A stretch of DNA of 64,000 nt from Alicyclobacillus herbarius DSM 13609 (GTDB taxonomy: Bacteria > Bacillota > Bacilli > Alicyclobacillales > Alicyclobacillaceae): NCBI RefSeq assembly GCF_000430585.1, contig NZ_AUMH01000013.1, positions 49,465-113,464 of the forward strand, read 5' to 3'. A program made the position numbers and the translations under genes. Below are positions 63,950-64,000 of the stretch, one piece after another. How positions within the stretch are numbered: the stretch's first letter is position 1; the number at the start of each line of letters is the position of its first letter. The notes below the pieces were generated by a model, which made no database searches, was not told where the DNA came from, and saw only the letters and a program-made list of their open reading frames with translations.

Positions 63950-64000
63950 ATGAACGATGCCGCTTGCGACCGGATAGCCCGGTCACTGCGGGAACAGGTG
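63950..64000 (+). CDS. Start of an unidentified gene (3' cut by window)
   Basis: An ATG at 63950 opens a frame to the window edge (MNDAACDRIARSLREQV). A modest GGGTGAT lies upstream and a promoter about 100 bases before. Seventeen codons are too few to name it. Confidence 0.35.
   Translation, partial: MNDAACDRIARSLREQV

Overview
The window is a 64 kb piece of a GC-rich, endospore-forming Bacilli chromosome. Gene content and gene order match the origin-proximal region of Bacillus subtilis from holB to lysS. The high GC, the many TTG and GTG starts, HU sitting between mazG and rqcP, and the cyanophycin genes suggest a member of the Alicyclobacillaceae or a close relative. That taxon is an inference from composition and order, not from a search.

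Layout. 1-11.9 kb: holB (5' partial), ricT, yabA, rsmI, abrB (reverse), a methionine T-box leader, metG, tatD, rnmV, rsmA, a YkuK-type RNase H-like gene, a reverse glycosyltransferase, yabG, veg and sspF. 12-15.5 kb: an inserted cyanophycin module (cyanophycinase and cyanophycin synthetase). 15.5-17.7 kb: ispE, purR, ridA. 17.8-21.4 kb: an inserted formate dehydrogenase alpha gene with its DUF1641 partner. 21.5-37.8 kb: spoVG, glmU, prs, rplY, pth, fin, mfd, a PrsA-like foldase, spoVT, a SpoVB-type flippase, mazG, HU, rqcP, yabP, yabQ, divIC, yabR. 37.9-46.9 kb: an inserted peptide-uptake island, with a DUF1028 gene (reverse), then oppD, a broken oppF, oppC, oppB and two tandem oppA genes. 47-48.5 kb: small genes including cmpA and a dCMP deaminase. 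48.9-63.8 kb: spoIIE, yabS, yabT, tilS, hprT, ftsH, hslO, folP, folK, yazB, greA, lysS, nadE and the start of one more gene.

Function. Most genes are housekeeping: replication control, tRNA and rRNA processing, aminoacyl-tRNA synthesis, nucleotide, folate and isoprenoid synthesis, cell division, protein quality control. They are interleaved with sporulation genes: abrB, yabG, sspF, spoVG, fin, spoVT, yabPQ, cmpA, spoIIE, yabS, yabT. Several sporulation promoters can be read directly: a sigma-H promoter at spoVG, a sigma-G promoter at spoVT, and a Spo0A-type spoIIE promoter with the unusual 21-bp spacer.

Most notable observations: oppF carries a frameshifting deletion inside the ABC signature region at a five-base direct repeat; short in-frame 21- and 24-bp tandem repeats recur in linkers of otherwise conserved genes (rsmI, yabT, tilS and a small unknown gene); ricT lacks its usual C-terminal tail; and three metabolic modules (cyanophycin, formate dehydrogenase, Opp/DUF1028) have been inserted into an otherwise conserved order. 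I found no CRISPR array, intact insertion sequence, rRNA or tRNA gene.
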